64,000 nucleotides of DNA from Gemmatimonadota bacterium. GTDB taxonomy: Bacteria > Latescibacterota > UBA2968. This document shows, in pieces, positions 1 to 8,846 of the stretch. A program made the position numbers and the translations under genes. Below the pieces are notes generated by a model. It had not been told where the DNA came from. It saw nothing but the letters and a program-made list of their open reading frames with translations, and searched no databases. Position 1 is the stretch's first letter; each line of letters opens with the position of its first letter. The stretch lies in NCBI GenBank assembly GCA_026705765.1, contig JAPPAB010000054.1, positions 93,376-157,375 on the forward strand, written 5' to 3'.

Positions 1-90
1 ACCGAAGAACTCGCTCTCGTTTGGCAGATGGGGATAGACCGCCAGAGCGTTCCATCTGCCCATTTCCACTTCGATTCTGGCATGTTTTAG
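1..90 (+). CDS. C-terminal end of an unidentified upstream gene (partial)
   Basis: Frame 1 is open from the window edge to a TAG at 88-90 and would encode 29 residues ending in DSGMF. The other two forward frames either stop early or run into leuA. The stop lies just before the leuA ribosome-binding site, as expected for a preceding operon gene. The fragment is too short to assign a family, and its reality rests on position and the open frame only. Confidence 0.4.
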   Translation, partial: TEELALVWQMGIDRQSVPSAHFHFDSGMF

Positions 91-99
91 GGAATAACA

Positions 100-1656
100 A
101 TGTCAAATGTGAAAAACAAAGACCGCGTCATTATTTTTGATACTACTTTGAGAGACGCGGAACAGACGCCGGGGGCTTCGCTCGCGTTGCGCGAAAAGGT
201 TGAAATTGCCCATCAACTCGCGCGGCTCAATGTCGATGTTATCGAGGCCGGATTTCCCATATCGTCCGATCAGGACTACAATGCGGTGCGGCGTATTGCA
301 CACGAGGTCGAAGGCCCTGTTATTTGTGGCCTGTCTCGTGCAATTTTCAAAGATATTGACCGCGCAGGTGAAGCCTTGAAAGGTGCGCCAAATCCACGCA
401 TACACACGTTTATTGGGACCTCTCCGCTTCATATTTCCATGGTGGGCAAAACGCCCGATCAAGTTCTGCAAATGGCTGTTGATGCAGTTGCGCGAGCCAG
501 GTCGCATTGCGACGATGTGGAGTTTTCGCCGATGGATGCTGCGCGTACAGATCCGCAATATCTCCTCGACGTGATTGAGGCTACTATTGAAGCGGGTGCG
601 ACAACCATCAATATTCCCGATACCGTGGGCTACGCAGTTCCCGACCAGTTTGGTCGTATTATCCGCAATATTTGCGAGAAAGTGCCCAATGTCGATCGCG
701 CCATTATCAGTGTCCACTGCCACGACGATTTGGGCATGGCGACTATCAATGCTCTCGAAGCACTCAGAAATGGTGCGCGTCAGGTCGAATGCACGGTGAA
801 TGGGTTGGGTGAACGGGCGGGCAATACCTCGCTTGAAGAAGTGGTTATGGCCGTCAAGACGCGCGGGGATTATTTTGATCTCTATACGGATATCAAGGCG
901 CGCGAGATCGTAAATACGAGCCGTCTGGTCAGCCGCCTCATGGGTATTGTCGTTCCGCCCAACAAGCCCATTGTGGGAGCCAACGCCTTTGCACATAGTT
1001 CGGGTATTCATCAGGATGGGGTGCTCAAAGACCGCGAAAATTTCGAAATTATCGATCCCAAATCTGTGGGGTGGGAAGAGTCGAGTATTGTGCTCACGGC
1101 GCGTTCTGGTCGCCACGCATTGCGCCATCGCCTGGAAGAGCTCGGCTATCATCTCAATCTGGATGAATTAAATATCGCTTATGAGCGTTTTGTTAAGGTT
1201 GCCGATAAGAAGAAGGAAGTTTATGACGAAGATCTCATGGCTATTGTGGAAGATGAAATTCGAGACTTTCCCATGCGGTTCGTGCTGGACTATTTGCATA
1301 CTGTAAGTGGTACTGGTACGGTTCCCTCTGCGACGGTTCGCATTGGTATTGACGGTAAAAACCACGTTCAGGAATCTGCCTGGGGCGATGGGCCGGTAGA
1401 TGCAACGTATCGGGCGATCAAGAAAGCCACAGATAATACAAATACAAAAGTGGAAGATTATACTATCCGCGGCGTTACCGGGGGTGCCGAAGCGATGGGA
1501 GAAGTCACGGTCAATGTGTCGTGCAATGGTCGAATAATCAGGGGACGTGGCGTTTCAACCGATATTATCGAAGCCAGTGCCAAAGCTTTTCTCGATGCGC
1601 TCAATCGCCTGGTCATTCAGCAAGATAATCACAAGGAGAGAGAACCAACCGTTTGA
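100..1656 (+). CDS. leuA: 2-isopropylmalate synthase
   Basis: Condenses acetyl-CoA with 2-oxoisovalerate, the first committed step of leucine synthesis. At 518 aa it has the usual long-form length. The HMGL-type TIM barrel opens with DTTLRDAEQTPG (residues 14-25). The usual TLRDGEQ has Ala for Gly at residue 20, a mild substitution. The metal-binding H-x-H is H206/H208 in HCHDDLGMA, followed by NGLGERAGNTSLEE. The C-terminal part (from about residue 390, with GIDGKNHVQESAWGDGPVDA) is the LeuA regulatory dimer domain, so leucine feedback is expected. AGGGA at 89-93 gives 6-nt spacing to the ATG. leuC and leuD follow, with a repeat element between leuA and leuC; leuB is not in the window. Confidence 0.97.
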   Translation: MSNVKNKDRVIIFDTTLRDAEQTPGASLALREKVEIAHQLARLNVDVIEAGFPISSDQDYNAVRRIAHEVEGPVICGLSRAIFKDIDRAGEALKGAPNPRIHTFIGTSPLHISMVGKTPDQVLQMAVDAVARARSHCDDVEFSPMDAARTDPQYLLDVIEATIEAGATTINIPDTVGYAVPDQFGRIIRNICEKVPNVDRAIISVHCHDDLGMATINALEALRNGARQVECTVNGLGERAGNTSLEEVVMAVKTRGDYFDLYTDIKAREIVNTSRLVSRLMGIVVPPNKPIVGANAFAHSSGIHQDGVLKDRENFEIIDPKSVGWEESSIVLTARSGRHALRHRLEELGYHLNLDELNIAYERFVKVADKKKEVYDEDLMAIVEDEIRDFPMRFVLDYLHTVSGTGTVPSATVRIGIDGKNHVQESAWGDGPVDATYRAIKKATDNTNTKVEDYTIRGVTGGAEAMGEVTVNVSCNGRIIRGRGVSTDIIEASAKAFLDALNRLVIQQDNHKEREPTV

Positions 1657-1660
1657 AAAG

Positions 1661-1814
1661 CAACCACCGATGAACACGGATGGACACAGATGGGCCGCAA
1701 TTGGGGATCGGAGCGATAAGATTTGAGAAAAGGGCTGCGAATGCCATTCCGGCGAAAGCCGGAATCCAGTGCTTTTGTTTTTTTATCCCTGTTCATCTGT
1801 GTTTATCTGTGGTT
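1661..1814. repeat. Dispersed inverted-repeat element between leuA and leuC
   Basis: The 187-bp leuA-leuC gap holds a composite repeat. The left arm (1661-1692) is made of CCGATGAACACGGATGGACA-like units. The right arm (1791-1814) is its imperfect inverse complement, 20 of 24 positions matching. Between them lies a perfect 8-bp hairpin, ATTCCGGC-GAAA-GCCGGAAT (1746-1765). The left arm recurs in opposite orientation at 10336-10367 with 31 of 32 bases identical. The small open frames that cross this gap are by-products of the repeat. It is probably a non-coding dispersed element. Confidence 0.8.
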
Positions 1815-1843
1815 CCAAAGGGTTTTAAGAATAGAGGTTATAG

Positions 1844-3241
1844 ATGGGTCAAAGTTTATTTCACAAAGTTTGGGATGCGCATGCGGTGCGAACGCTGCCT
1901 TCGGGGCAGACGCAGTTGTTTATCGGCCTGCATCTCGTTCACGAGGTTACCAGTCCGCAGGCTTTTGATATGCTCAGAGAACGCGGTCTCACCATTGCGT
2001 ATCCAGAACGCACATTTGCCACGGTTGATCACATTGTGCCCACAAGCGATGTTGCCCGTCCATTTGCCGATGAGATGGCGGAGGACATGATGATCGCCAT
2101 CGAAGAAAATGCCCAACAGTTCGGCCTTTCTTTTTTTGGTCTCGACGACGATCGTCAGGGTATTGTCCACGTTATTGGTCCCGAATTGGGTCTGACACAG
2201 CCGGGGATGACCATTGCTTGCGGCGATAGTCACACTTCAACGCACGGTGCTTATGGTGCTATTGCATTTGGTATTGGCACCTCGCAGGTGCGCGATGTGC
2301 TCGCCACACAATGTTTGGCGATGGATCCCCTTAAAGTGCGTCGTATTGAAGTCTCCGGTACGCTGGCCAATGGGGTTTACGCCAAAGATGTTATTCTCAA
2401 TATTATTCGCAATCTCGGCGTAAAAGGCGGTACGGGCTATGCTTACGAATATGCCGGATCCGCTATTGAAGCTATGGACATGGAAGCGCGTATGTCGGTA
2501 TGCAATATGTCCATTGAAGGCGGTGCCCGCGCAGGGTATGTGAATCCCGATCAGACGACGTTTGACTATTTGCGGGGGCGCACGTATGCGCCTTCGGGAG
2601 AAGCCTTTGATCGCGCGGTTTCCTGGTGGCGCTCTATGGCTTCGGATGCCGATGCCGATTACGACGATGTTTATCATCTCGATGGCTCTGCCCTTGAGCC
2701 TACTGTGACATGGGGCATCACGCCGGGGCAGGTGCTCTTTGTAACAGAAAAGGTACCGGCTCTGACAGATTTGCCCGATGATGAGCGCGATGTTGCAGCC
2801 GAAGCGTATGATTATATGGACTTAAAGCCGGGTACGGCCATATCTGGTATGCCCATTGATGTGGCTTTTGTGGGATCGTGTACCAACAGCCGTATCTCTG
2901 ACCTCAGAGAAGCTGCCAGAGTTGTCGAGGGTCACAAGGTGGCCGATGGCGTCAAAGCGCTGGTCGTGCCGGGGTCTAAGTCCGTTCTCAAGACAGCCGA
3001 AGCGGAAGGTTTGCACCACATTTTTGAAGATGCGGGCTTTGAATGGCGCGGTGCGGGGTGTTCGATGTGTTTGGCTATGAATCCCGATAAATTGCAGGGA
3101 CGCGAAGTGTGCGCATCGTCGAGTAATCGCAATTTCAAAGGGCGTCAGGGCAGCCCCACGGGACGCACACTTTTGATGAGTCCCGCAATGGTCGCAGCCG
3201 CGGCTATCGCGGGTGAGGTTATTGACGTTCGCGTGATGTAA
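1844..3241 (+). CDS. leuC: 3-isopropylmalate dehydratase, large subunit
   Basis: With LeuD it isomerises 2- to 3-isopropylmalate; it belongs to the aconitase family and carries a [4Fe-4S] cluster. The 465-aa length is typical. Cluster ligands are visible at C346 (GSCTNSR) and C406/C409 (CSMC), and the N-terminal aconitase signature with [14 protein letters not shown] is intact. The ATG at 1844 begins [13 protein letters not shown], the usual LeuC start; the ribosome-binding site (AGAGG) is modest. It sits 187 bp after leuA across a repeat element and 15 bp before leuD, so LeuC and LeuD are surely co-expressed. Confidence 0.97.
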   Translation: MGQSLFHKVWDAHAVRTLPSGQTQLFIGLHLVHEVTSPQAFDMLRERGLTIAYPERTFATVDHIVPTSDVARPFADEMAEDMMIAIEENAQQFGLSFFGLDDDRQGIVHVIGPELGLTQPGMTIACGDSHTSTHGAYGAIAFGIGTSQVRDVLATQCLAMDPLKVRRIEVSGTLANGVYAKDVILNIIRNLGVKGGTGYAYEYAGSAIEAMDMEARMSVCNMSIEGGARAGYVNPDQTTFDYLRGRTYAPSGEAFDRAVSWWRSMASDADADYDDVYHLDGSALEPTVTWGITPGQVLFVTEKVPALTDLPDDERDVAAEAYDYMDLKPGTAISGMPIDVAFVGSCTNSRISDLREAARVVEGHKVADGVKALVVPGSKSVLKTAEAEGLHHIFEDAGFEWRGAGCSMCLAMNPDKLQGREVCASSSNRNFKGRQGSPTGRTLLMSPAMVAAAAIAGEVIDVRVM

Positions 3242-3256
3242 AGGAAGGACTTATTT

Positions 3257-3850
3257 ATGAATTCATCTGTGATCCAGCAGGTAGAAGGGCGCGCGATTCC
3301 CGTTCGGGGAAATGATATCGATACTGATCGCATTATTCCCGCGCGATATCTTCGCGCTATCACGTTTGACGGCCTGGGTGAGCACGCATTTGAAGACGAC
3401 CGCAAATCAAATCCCGATCACCCATTTGATGATCCGCGCTATCAGGGTGCATCCGTACTCATCGCCAATGGCAATTTTGGGTGTGGATCTTCGAGGGAAC
3501 ACGCGCCTCAAGCCCTGATGCGCTGGGGAATTTGTGCCATTGTGGGCGAATCTTTTGCAGAAATTTTTCTGGGCAATTGCACGGCTATGGGCATGCCTTG
3601 TCTGACGGCTTTGACCGGGGATATTGTCAAAATACAGGATGCGGCCGAAGCAGATCCGCAACGGGAAATGACTGTTGATTTAAAAGAAAAAAAATTAACA
3701 TTTGGCGATATAGAAGTCGATCTGCAGATTGCAGAAGGCAATCGGCTCCAACTCATTGAGGGTGCGTGGGATGCAACGGGCATGCTCCTCGAAGGCCGCG
3801 GTGCGGTGCGGGAGGTTGCTGATAAACTTCCCTATGTTACGGGCTTTTAA
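3257..3850 (+). CDS. leuD: 3-isopropylmalate dehydratase, small subunit
   Basis: Swivel-domain subunit that completes the LeuCD isomerase active site. The 197-aa length and the motifs RGNDIDTDRIIPARYLR near the N-terminus and GCGSSREHAPQAL in the middle are diagnostic. It follows leuC by 15 bp with AAGGA upstream of the ATG. It is the last gene of the leu block: a strong intrinsic terminator starts 9 bp after its stop codon. Confidence 0.97.
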   Translation: MNSSVIQQVEGRAIPVRGNDIDTDRIIPARYLRAITFDGLGEHAFEDDRKSNPDHPFDDPRYQGASVLIANGNFGCGSSREHAPQALMRWGICAIVGESFAEIFLGNCTAMGMPCLTALTGDIVKIQDAAEADPQREMTVDLKEKKLTFGDIEVDLQIAEGNRLQLIEGAWDATGMLLEGRGAVREVADKLPYVTGF

Positions 3851-3858
3851 TCTTTTCT

Positions 3859-3883
3859 ACGCCCGCATCTCGCGGGCGTTTTT
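3859..3883 (+). terminator. Intrinsic terminator after leuD
   Basis: CGCCCGC (3860-3866) pairs with GCGGGCG (3872-3878) around a 5-nt loop, extended by one A-T pair, and is followed by a run of T (3879-3883). It lies directly after the leuD stop codon. Confidence 0.85.
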
Positions 3884-3928
3884 GCGAGTCATTATGTATT
3901 CTCACATGCGAACAGGCAGGAGATATTA

Positions 3929-4007
3929 TCCGGGCACTCGTTGCCCGGAGGCCATTGGTTTGGGTATTGGATCGTTTTGCATGATCGCTCTTTTTTAATT
4001 CCAAACC
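3929..4007 (+). promoter_or_regulatory. Structured leader upstream of cimA
   Basis: The 169-bp leuD-cimA gap contains a second hairpin (CCGGGCA 3930-3936 with TGCCCGG 3942-3948). It also has a 7-bp long-range pairing, GGTTTGG (3957-3963) with CCAAACC (4001-4007), which ends one base before the AGAGGAAG ribosome-binding site of cimA; a T6 run lies inside the loop. This could modulate cimA translation or termination. No known riboswitch or T-box motif was recognised. Confidence 0.35.
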
Positions 4008-4019
4008 AGAGGAAGTCAC

Positions 4020-5600
4020 ATGTCTGAACTTGTACAAATCTACGATTCGACCCTTCGAGACGGTGCGCAGGCAGAGGGTATTTCGTTTTCCGCTGAAGAC
4101 AAAACCGTGATTGCACAGCATCTCGATGTGATGGGCATTCACTATGTCGAAGGCGGTTGGCCCAATCCGACGAATCCCAAGGATCTCGAATTTTTTGACC
4201 GCGTGCGCGATCTCGATTTTCACAATACCAAAATTGTCGCTTTTGGCAGTACATGCAGAGTTGACAATCCGCCCGAAGACGATCCCACTCTTACTACTTT
4301 GCTCAAGGCAGGAACAGAGGTCATCACGCTTTTTGGGAAAAGCTGGACGCTTCACGTGACCGATGTATTGCGGGCAACATTGGACGAAAATCTGCAAATT
4401 ATCAGGGATTCCTGCGCCTGGCTCAAGGAAAATGGTCGTGAAGTTATTTACGATGCCGAACACTTTTTTGACGGTTACAAAGCCGATCCCGAATACGCGC
4501 TGGAAACTTTGTTGGCCGCACAAGCAGGCGGGGCAGAGGTGCTCGTTTTGTGCGATACCAATGGCGGTACGATGCCATATCAGATACAGGAGATTATCGG
4601 CGATATTCAACCCAGGCTCGATGTGCCTCTGGGTATTCACACGCACAATGACGCGGGAATGGCTGTGGCCAATAGTATTGTCGCACTCGAAATGGGCGCC
4701 ACGCATGTGCAGGGTACTATCAATGGTTATGGAGAGCGCTGTGGCAATGCCAATCTGTGTTCGGTGATTCCAAATATTGAATTTAAGCTGGGGAAGACAG
4801 CGATTGGCGCGACAAATCTCACAAAGCTCATGGAATTATCGCGCTTTGTGAGCGAAATCGCCAATGTCTATCACGATCACCGCCAACCTTATGTGGGCGA
4901 GAGTGCTTTTGCTCACAAAGCGGGAGTTCACGTCGATGCGATGCTCAAACAACCCGTCGCGTATGAACACTGCGATGCGGAATCTGTGGGCAATCAGCGC
5001 CGTTTTCTGCTTTCAGAACAATCGGGTGGCGGGGCTGTTGCTGCAAAATTGCACCATCTGATTCCGGGGTTGGACAAGCGCCATCCAACTGTCCAGAAAT
5101 TGCTGCAAAAAATTAAGCAACTCGAATACGAGGGCTATGTTTTTGAAGCCGCCGAAGCGTCGTTTGAAATTATTGCCCGTCAGATATTGGGCAGTATTCG
5201 CAAACCGTTCAAGCTCATCAATTACAGGACGATCAATCGCAAAAGTGCTGCAGGATCTGAAGTAGAAGCCATTGTGAAAATAGAAATTGAAGGACAGACC
5301 TACCACACGGTTGGTGAAGGCGATGGTCCTGTCAATGCCCTCGACACGGCATTGCGCCGGGCGCTTGAAAGCGTGTATCCCATGCTGAAAGATGTGCGCC
5401 TGGAAGACTACAAAGTGCGCGTGTTATCCAGTGCCGATGGTACTGCGGCAAAAGTGCGGGTGCTGATCGAGTCTTCTGACCGGCGGCGCGTGTGGAGTAC
5501 TGTGGGTGTATCTGAAAATGTCATCGAAGCCAGTTGGACAGCACTGGTCGATAGTTTGACTTATAAATTGCTACTCGATGGCATCATTGTCGTTGACTGA
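4020..5600 (+). CDS. cimA: (R)-citramalate synthase
   Basis: Condenses pyruvate and acetyl-CoA to citramalate, the threonine-independent entry to isoleucine; LeuCD process the product. The 526-aa protein opens with IYDSTLRDGAQAEGISFSAE, the CimA variant of the HMGL signature, and has the metal-binding HTHNDAGMA and NGYGERCGNANL motifs. A C-terminal LeuA-type regulatory domain (about residues 395-525, with GEGDGPVNALDTALR) suggests feedback control. SD AGAGGAAG lies 5 nt before the ATG. Distinguished from leuA by the RDGAQAEG motif and from homocitrate synthase by overall length and motif set. Confidence 0.93.
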   Translation: MSELVQIYDSTLRDGAQAEGISFSAEDKTVIAQHLDVMGIHYVEGGWPNPTNPKDLEFFDRVRDLDFHNTKIVAFGSTCRVDNPPEDDPTLTTLLKAGTEVITLFGKSWTLHVTDVLRATLDENLQIIRDSCAWLKENGREVIYDAEHFFDGYKADPEYALETLLAAQAGGAEVLVLCDTNGGTMPYQIQEIIGDIQPRLDVPLGIHTHNDAGMAVANSIVALEMGATHVQGTINGYGERCGNANLCSVIPNIEFKLGKTAIGATNLTKLMELSRFVSEIANVYHDHRQPYVGESAFAHKAGVHVDAMLKQPVAYEHCDAESVGNQRRFLLSEQSGGGAVAAKLHHLIPGLDKRHPTVQKLLQKIKQLEYEGYVFEAAEASFEIIARQILGSIRKPFKLINYRTINRKSAAGSEVEAIVKIEIEGQTYHTVGEGDGPVNALDTALRRALESVYPMLKDVRLEDYKVRVLSSADGTAAKVRVLIESSDRRRVWSTVGVSENVIEASWTALVDSLTYKLLLDGIIVVD

Positions 5601-5620
5601 CCCTTTTCAAAGAGTATCGT

Positions 5621-6793
5621 ATGCAAATCAATTCTCGTCGCATTGAACGGTTGCCGCCCTATGTTTTTCACGAGGTCAATGCCCGTAAGATGTACCTGCG
5701 GCGCAAGGGCGTTGATATTATTGATCTGGGCATGGGCAATCCCGACCAGCCGACACCGCCACATATTATTGACAAGCTCACCGAGGTTGTCCACGACCCC
5801 AAGACGCATGGATATTCGCCATCGGCGGGTCTTCCGGCTTTGAGGCGGGCGATTTGTCGCCATTACAAACGCCGTTTTGGCGTTGATCTCGATCCGGAAA
5901 CAGAAGCTATTGTCACGATTGGTTCAAAAGAGGGGCTGGCGCATATTTGTCTCGCGCTTCTCGATCCAGGCGATCTCGCCATTGTGCCCAATCCGGCGTA
6001 TCCCCTGCATCTTTATGGTGTCGCGATTGCCAATGGCAATGTTTTCAGCTTGCCATTGCGTCCGGAAAAGGAATTTGTGCCCGATCTGCAAATGATTTCG
6101 CGGGAGTTGTGGCCCAAACCCAAAGTGATGATTTTTAATTTTCCTCACAATCCCACCACAGCTACTGTTGATATTTCTTTTTTTGAGGAGATTGTGGATT
6201 TTGCCCGCCGTCAAAATATCATTGTTATTCACGATATGGCCTATTCGGATATTGCGTTTGACGATACTGTGGTGCCGAGTCTTTTACAGGTTAAGGGTGC
6301 GAAAGATGTGGGGGTTGAATTTTACACGATGTCCAAGTCCTATAATATGGCTGGTTGGCGCGTGGGGTTTTGTCTTGGAAATCCGGAGGTGATTAAAGCG
6401 CTTTCCGTGATCAAAAATTACTACGATTACGGCGTTTTTACTCCCATACAGGTCGCTGCAATTTCCGCGCTTGATGGTCCGCAGGACTGCGTGCAGCAAT
6501 CAGCCGCCAGGTACCAGAGTCGCAGGGATACGCTGGTAGAAGGTCTCAATCGCATCGGTTGGCCCGTCAACAAGCCCAAAGCGTCGATGTTTGTTTGGGC
6601 GCCTATTCCAGAAAAGTATCGGTATCTCGGTTCTATGAATTTTTCCCTCAAGCTCATGGAAGAGGCCGAACTCGCGGTTTCTCCCGGTATTGGTTTTGGC
6701 GATATGGGCGAGGGCTATGTACGCATTTCTCTGGTCGAAAATGAACACCGAATCCGCCAGGCTGTTCGCAATGTCAAACGCGCGCTTTTTTAA
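5621..6793 (+). CDS. alaC: Class I/II aminotransferase, AlaC-like (glutamate-pyruvate transaminase)
   Basis: PLP enzyme of 390 aa. The start MQINSRRIERLPPYVF and the motif DLGMGNPDQPTPPHI resemble the AlaC alanine-transaminase group, which consumes pyruvate and glutamate. The PLP lysine is K239 in MSKSYNMAGWRVG. NFPHNPTTATVD and the C-terminal substrate arginine in GYVRISLVENE are also visible. It lies 20 bp after cimA, so pyruvate-linked amino-acid genes are grouped. An LL-diaminopimelate aminotransferase role is an alternative, because the two subfamilies are close. Confidence 0.8.
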   Translation: MQINSRRIERLPPYVFHEVNARKMYLRRKGVDIIDLGMGNPDQPTPPHIIDKLTEVVHDPKTHGYSPSAGLPALRRAICRHYKRRFGVDLDPETEAIVTIGSKEGLAHICLALLDPGDLAIVPNPAYPLHLYGVAIANGNVFSLPLRPEKEFVPDLQMISRELWPKPKVMIFNFPHNPTTATVDISFFEEIVDFARRQNIIVIHDMAYSDIAFDDTVVPSLLQVKGAKDVGVEFYTMSKSYNMAGWRVGFCLGNPEVIKALSVIKNYYDYGVFTPIQVAAISALDGPQDCVQQSAARYQSRRDTLVEGLNRIGWPVNKPKASMFVWAPIPEKYRYLGSMNFSLKLMEEAELAVSPGIGFGDMGEGYVRISLVENEHRIRQAVRNVKRALF

Positions 6794-6841
6794 TAAAAAA
6801 GCAAATACAGGCTTGTCCCGGTGAAAACAGGGTAATAGATC

Positions 6842-8140
6842 ATGATTACACAAATCGAGATCGGGGGGTACCGGCTTCTCGACGAGTTTGAGGCCGACCT
6901 CAACCCGCTGACAGTGGTCATTGGCGCGAATGCCGTTGGCAAGAGTACGCTGATCGATTGTTTGCAACTGATTGCCGATTGTAGCGCGGTTCCGGTAAAT
7001 ACCGCAATGGGTTGGCATGGGAGGGCAGCATCTCTTCTTACAGTAGGAAACAAAAATCGACGGTTGACATGGAAGATCACTTTTCATAAGTCCGCGGCGA
7101 CTCCGTGGAATACTGTTCCATTGGCAAAGGGACAGTCCCTGGTGTACGAGGTCGTTCTCCAGGCCGATGCACAGAGCCAGATGTACCCGCAATACGAGGT
7201 TCTCAGGTATCGAGAACCAATGAAGAGATATGGCGATTCCTCCACATTGCTGGAAGCAACTCCGGATCAACGACGCATATTTGACAGAAAACAACGCCAA
7301 TTGGTACCGTTTGATGAAGCACAACCTCCGCCTGATGGCGTCCGCGAGTCCGATTCGGCGGAAGCTATCTCGAAAAGTGGTCTCCACCAACCTGCACAAC
7401 AGGAGCCAGCGTTGTTGCTTTCACAAATTCGCTTCTTCAACGAGTTTCCCATTCCCTCCTTGGTACGCGTTCTATTGGCAAACATGGCGTTCTATCCGGG
7501 TTTCGATGTAACACGGTCTTCCGCGCTTCGTACCAGGGCCGCCGATATCAAGCCGGTTACGACATTATCGGCTAACGGCGATAACTTGGGTACTGTGCTG
7601 CACGAAATCCTGACCCGCTATGATTACCGTTCTGCAGCAGAGGAGTTGCGCGATTTTCTGCGCGTAGCCTATCCTGCATTTGAGGAAATTCATTGCGATA
7701 CCACGTATGGAACGCCGCCACAAGTGATCGTGGGGGTGCGCGAGAAGGGCATGTCCCGCTCTATGGAGTTGGGAGAATTATCCGACGGCTTGGTACGTTT
7801 TCTTTGCCTGGCGACAGCTCTGTTAAATCCTCGACCTTCGCCGTTAGTAGCGATTGATGAACCGGAATTGGGTCTGCATCCCGGTCTGTTGCCGATTGTG
7901 GCAGGAATGATCAAGGTAGCTGCGGAGCGCACACAGGTGCTCGTGACGACGCATAGCCCAGATCTGCTCAACTGCTTCGACATAGCTGATGTTGCCGTTA
8001 TGGCGCGGAATGCAGATGATGCAAAGGTCGTGTGGCATCGTCCCGCGAATCGCAAGACACTTGTGCAAATGCTTAAAGATGTTTCAAGCGAAACTCTGGG
8101 TGATCTTCATCGCTCCGGCGAACTGGAGGCTGGCGCATGA
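6842..8140 (+). CDS. AAA_21/OLD-type ATPase, candidate defence-system sensor
   Basis: 432-aa SMC/ABC-like ATPase: Walker A GANAVGKST at residues 28-36, an ABC-type signature in GELSDGLVRFLCLATAL, Walker B VAIDEPELGLHPG (D339, E340) and an H-loop TTHSPDLLN. The N-terminal ITQIEIGGYRLLDEFEADL matches the strand that precedes Walker A in RecF/OLD-like proteins. A long insert between Walker A and the signature carries no obvious domain. The stop overlaps the next gene by 4 nt (ATGA), so the two form a unit. ATPases of this class paired with TOPRIM-like partners occur in PARIS, OLD and similar anti-phage systems; the role here is inferred from that pairing. The cassette interrupts a run of amino-acid genes, which fits acquisition. 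Confidence 0.8.
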   Translation: MITQIEIGGYRLLDEFEADLNPLTVVIGANAVGKSTLIDCLQLIADCSAVPVNTAMGWHGRAASLLTVGNKNRRLTWKITFHKSAATPWNTVPLAKGQSLVYEVVLQADAQSQMYPQYEVLRYREPMKRYGDSSTLLEATPDQRRIFDRKQRQLVPFDEAQPPPDGVRESDSAEAISKSGLHQPAQQEPALLLSQIRFFNEFPIPSLVRVLLANMAFYPGFDVTRSSALRTRAADIKPVTTLSANGDNLGTVLHEILTRYDYRSAAEELRDFLRVAYPAFEEIHCDTTYGTPPQVIVGVREKGMSRSMELGELSDGLVRFLCLATALLNPRPSPLVAIDEPELGLHPGLLPIVAGMIKVAAERTQVLVTTHSPDLLNCFDIADVAVMARNADDAKVVWHRPANRKTLVQMLKDVSSETLGDLHRSGELEAGA

Positions 8141-8805
8141 AGGTGTGGGTTTATGTGGAAGGGAAATCGGATGTTGGTGCATTGTCGGCATTGTGGAGCG
8201 GCTGGAAGGAGAAACTCAGGAATGAAGGCTGGGGCATTCAGCTAATACATCTTGAAAACAAGTCCAACTATTTCATAAAAATTGGACATCGAGTGACCGA
8301 GAAATTGTTAAATGATCCAGGCGATCTGGTTGTGGGCTTACCCGATCTCTATCCAAATCAAAACTATGCGAATACGGAGTATAGGCACAACAATCTGAAA
8401 GAGCTTCAAGGCGTTCAAACGCGCCTGGTGAAACAACACTTGCAACAAAAGGTTAGAGGGGCGGATGTGGACAGCCACATGGCCCGTTTTTATGCCAGTG
8501 CGTTGAAACACGATTTGGAAGTGCTGCTCCTTGCCGCGACGAGTCAACTTCAATCTCGACTCAAGACGCAGGACAAACTTAGCGTTTGGCGGTTACCTCC
8601 AGAAGATCAGAACCAAAGCAAGCCTCCCAAACGAATCGTTGAGGAACTTTTTTCCAAATATCGCAAGGGGAAGTCCTACAACGATGTAGAGGATGGTCCT
8701 GCCATTCTCAGAAATGCAGACTTGCGAGAGGTGGCGGAACAGTGCCCGGCATTCCGTAACATGATTGATTGGATTGGCGAAAAGACCAAGGTACCTGGAT
8801 ACTGA
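8137..8805 (+). CDS. DUF4276-like (TOPRIM-related) protein, partner of the AAA ATPase
   Basis: 222 aa. It starts MKVWVYVEGKSDVGAL; V-E-G-K-S-D is the first acidic motif of TOPRIM-fold proteins (E8, D12). GDLVVGLPDLYP (about residues 61-72) fits the second acidic strand, and ALKHDLEVLLLA resembles the HEFEALLF motif of DUF4276. The match is by motif only. It overlaps the ATPase stop by 4 nt, so translational coupling is likely. It could be the effector (nuclease-like or toxic) released by the ATPase. The argJ start lies 41 bp downstream, so the cassette ends cleanly. Confidence 0.65.
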   Translation: MKVWVYVEGKSDVGALSALWSGWKEKLRNEGWGIQLIHLENKSNYFIKIGHRVTEKLLNDPGDLVVGLPDLYPNQNYANTEYRHNNLKELQGVQTRLVKQHLQQKVRGADVDSHMARFYASALKHDLEVLLLAATSQLQSRLKTQDKLSVWRLPPEDQNQSKPPKRIVEELFSKYRKGKSYNDVEDGPAILRNADLREVAEQCPAFRNMIDWIGEKTKVPGY

Positions 8806-8846
8806 GACAGAGAGATATTTCGAAATTACTACAATTGAGGTGTTTT

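Noticed and set aside
103..1152. 349-aa open frame on the minus strand across leuA
   Set aside because: It is antisense to a clear leuA, has no recognisable motifs and no ribosome-binding site, and is a codon-bias shadow.
1680..2090. Small forward frames in the leuA-leuC gap
   Set aside because: They consist of repeat sequence and overlap the leuC start in another frame.
3837..4706. 289-aa minus-strand open frame over the leuD end and cimA
   Set aside because: It crosses a terminator and reads antisense to cimA; no family resemblance.
8769..8846. Upstream ATG extension of argJ
   Set aside because: The added 26 residues are unlike ArgJ and overlap the preceding gene; GTG 8847 has a good ribosome-binding site.
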